DNA of 6,911 nucleotides from Treponema sp. (GTDB lineage Bacteria; Spirochaetota; Spirochaetia; Treponematales; Breznakiellaceae), in assembly GCA_009785045.1 (NCBI GenBank), contig WQXC01000084.1, forward strand, positions 1 to 6,911, given 5' to 3'. Positions 6,205 to 6,911 of the stretch are shown here, one piece after another; position 1 is the first letter of the stretch; the number at the start of each line of letters is the position of its first letter. The translations under genes were made by a program, and so were the position numbers. The notes under the pieces were generated by a model, which was given only the letters and a program-made list of their open reading frames with translations, was not told where the DNA came from and did no database searches.

Positions 6205-6911
6205 ATGGTCGATTTTCACACCCATTCGAATATTTCAGACGGTGATTTATCTCCGGAATTACTCATTAACGAAGCGGCCCGTCAAGGGCTTCGGGCGCTT
6301 GCTCTTACCGACCACGATACTATCAATGGGCTGGAAAGCGCTAAAATTGCAGCAAAATCCCTCCTTAATTCTGATGGAATTCCGTTTCAATTTATACCTG
6401 GAATCGAGATAAATATAAGCTGGACAGGGGGGTGGTCTGCCGGTGTTCAGCAAAATGTTCCTGGGCTTGGTCCCGGAGGGGAGTTTCATCTGCTGGGTCT
6501 TGGTTTAAACTCGCCAAGTCCTGCTTTTATTACCTCTGTTAAGGAATTAGCCCGCCGTAGGGAAGCCAGAAACCGGGAGATCCTGAACAGAATGCATGAA
6601 TTAAGCATCGATGTAACATGGGAGGAGCTAATTGCCCTTACTAAAGGCGCGCACAATAGCGGTACGCTTGGGCGGCCTCATTTTGCGGCTCTTTTAATCA
6701 AGCGAAAAATCGTTAAAAACCTGGATCAGGCGTTTTCCCGCTATTTAGGTGTTGGAAAACCGCTGTATGTTCCTAAAGAAGGCCTTGTGTTTGAAGAAGC
6801 TGTTGCTCTTATTCGGGAATCCGGCGGTATACCAGTCCTGGCGCATCCAATTTCGCTTTTTATTGCCTGGGGACGGCTTCCCGATCTGATAAAAACATTA
6901 AAAGATATGGG
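6205..6911 (+). CDS. PHP-domain phosphoesterase, YciV/RNase AM type (3' end cut by window)
   Basis: The frame is open from ATG to the right edge, giving 235 complete residues and no stop. The product is a cytoplasmic metal-dependent PHP phosphoesterase resembling YciV (RNase AM, also described as a 3',5'-nucleoside bisphosphate phosphatase). Visible metal-site residues are DFHTHSNISDG (H5, H7, D12), LTDHDT (D36, H37), GIEI (E68), FHLLG (H95), GRPHF (H159) and VLAHP (H214). The last motif expected, a D-x-H near the C-terminus, lies beyond the window. Family members run to about 280-300 residues, so some 50-60 are missing. Compared with YciV as recalled, there is a glycine-rich insertion at about 73-92 between E68 and H95. 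The start is firm: TAG in frame lies two codons upstream (6199-6201) and the protein opens directly with the HxH strand. No properly spaced Shine-Dalgarno is present; AGGG sits only one base from ATG. It is divergent from the operon. Confidence 0.9.
   Translation, partial: MVDFHTHSNISDGDLSPELLINEAARQGLRALALTDHDTINGLESAKIAAKSLLNSDGIPFQFIPGIEINISWTGGWSAGVQQNVPGLGPGGEFHLLGLGLNSPSPAFITSVKELARRREARNREILNRMHELSIDVTWEELIALTKGAHNSGTLGRPHFAALLIKRKIVKNLDQAFSRYLGVGKPLYVPKEGLVFEEAVALIRESGGIPVLAHPISLFIAWGRLPDLIKTLKDM

Noticed and set aside
5874..6245. Open frame of 123 codons on the plus strand across the divergent promoter region
   Set aside because: It lies antisense to the amidohydrolase start, covers the whole control region and runs into the PHP gene in another frame; its product has no recognisable domain.
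6259..6489. Minus-strand open frame of 76 codons
   Set aside because: It is antisense to the PHP gene, which has a full set of metal-site motifs in its own frame.

Overview
The window looks like chromosomal DNA of a Treponema-like spirochaete with moderate GC. The main reason is the first gene, a complete FabV/TER-type trans-2-enoyl-CoA reductase. Its N-terminus and active-site blocks resemble, from memory, the well-studied Treponema denticola enzyme. The species cannot be fixed from sequence reading alone. No rRNA, tRNA, CRISPR array, insertion sequence, phage gene or attachment site is visible, and the genes are tightly packed.

Layout: (1) 5-1192, plus strand, the enoyl reductase. (2) 1189-2460, minus strand, a 12-helix OFA-type major facilitator transporter, converging on the reductase with a 4-base overlap of coding ends. 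(3) An 86-base AT-rich gap, 2461-2546, holding the transporter ribosome-binding site and a weak promoter candidate. (4) A packed minus-strand run read from 6059 down to 2547: a metal-dependent amidohydrolase, a cyclic-nucleotide-binding-domain/TPR fusion protein, a Crp/Fnr-family regulator, and a YfcE-type metallophosphoesterase. Junctions are a 1-base overlap, a 1-base gap and a 12-base gap, so these four genes are almost surely one operon. (5) A 145-base divergent control region, 6060-6204, with a good sigma-70-like promoter for the operon and a -10-like element for the other side. (6) From 6205 on the plus strand, a PHP-domain phosphoesterase of the YciV/RNase AM type, cut by the right edge.

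The main biological interest is the four-gene operon. It pairs two cyclic-nucleotide-binding-domain proteins: one keeps the phosphate-binding signature and carries a DNA-binding helix-turn-helix; the other has lost the key residues and carries TPR protein-interaction repeats. They lie beside two metal-dependent hydrolases, one in a phosphodiesterase family and one in an aminohydrolase (deaminase-like) family. This could be a small signalling module in which the enzymes make or remove a nucleotide-like ligand, but that is inference. The transporter, reductase and PHP protein look like ordinary housekeeping or metabolic neighbours. The PHP gene is notable for a possibly leaderless start and a glycine-rich insertion.
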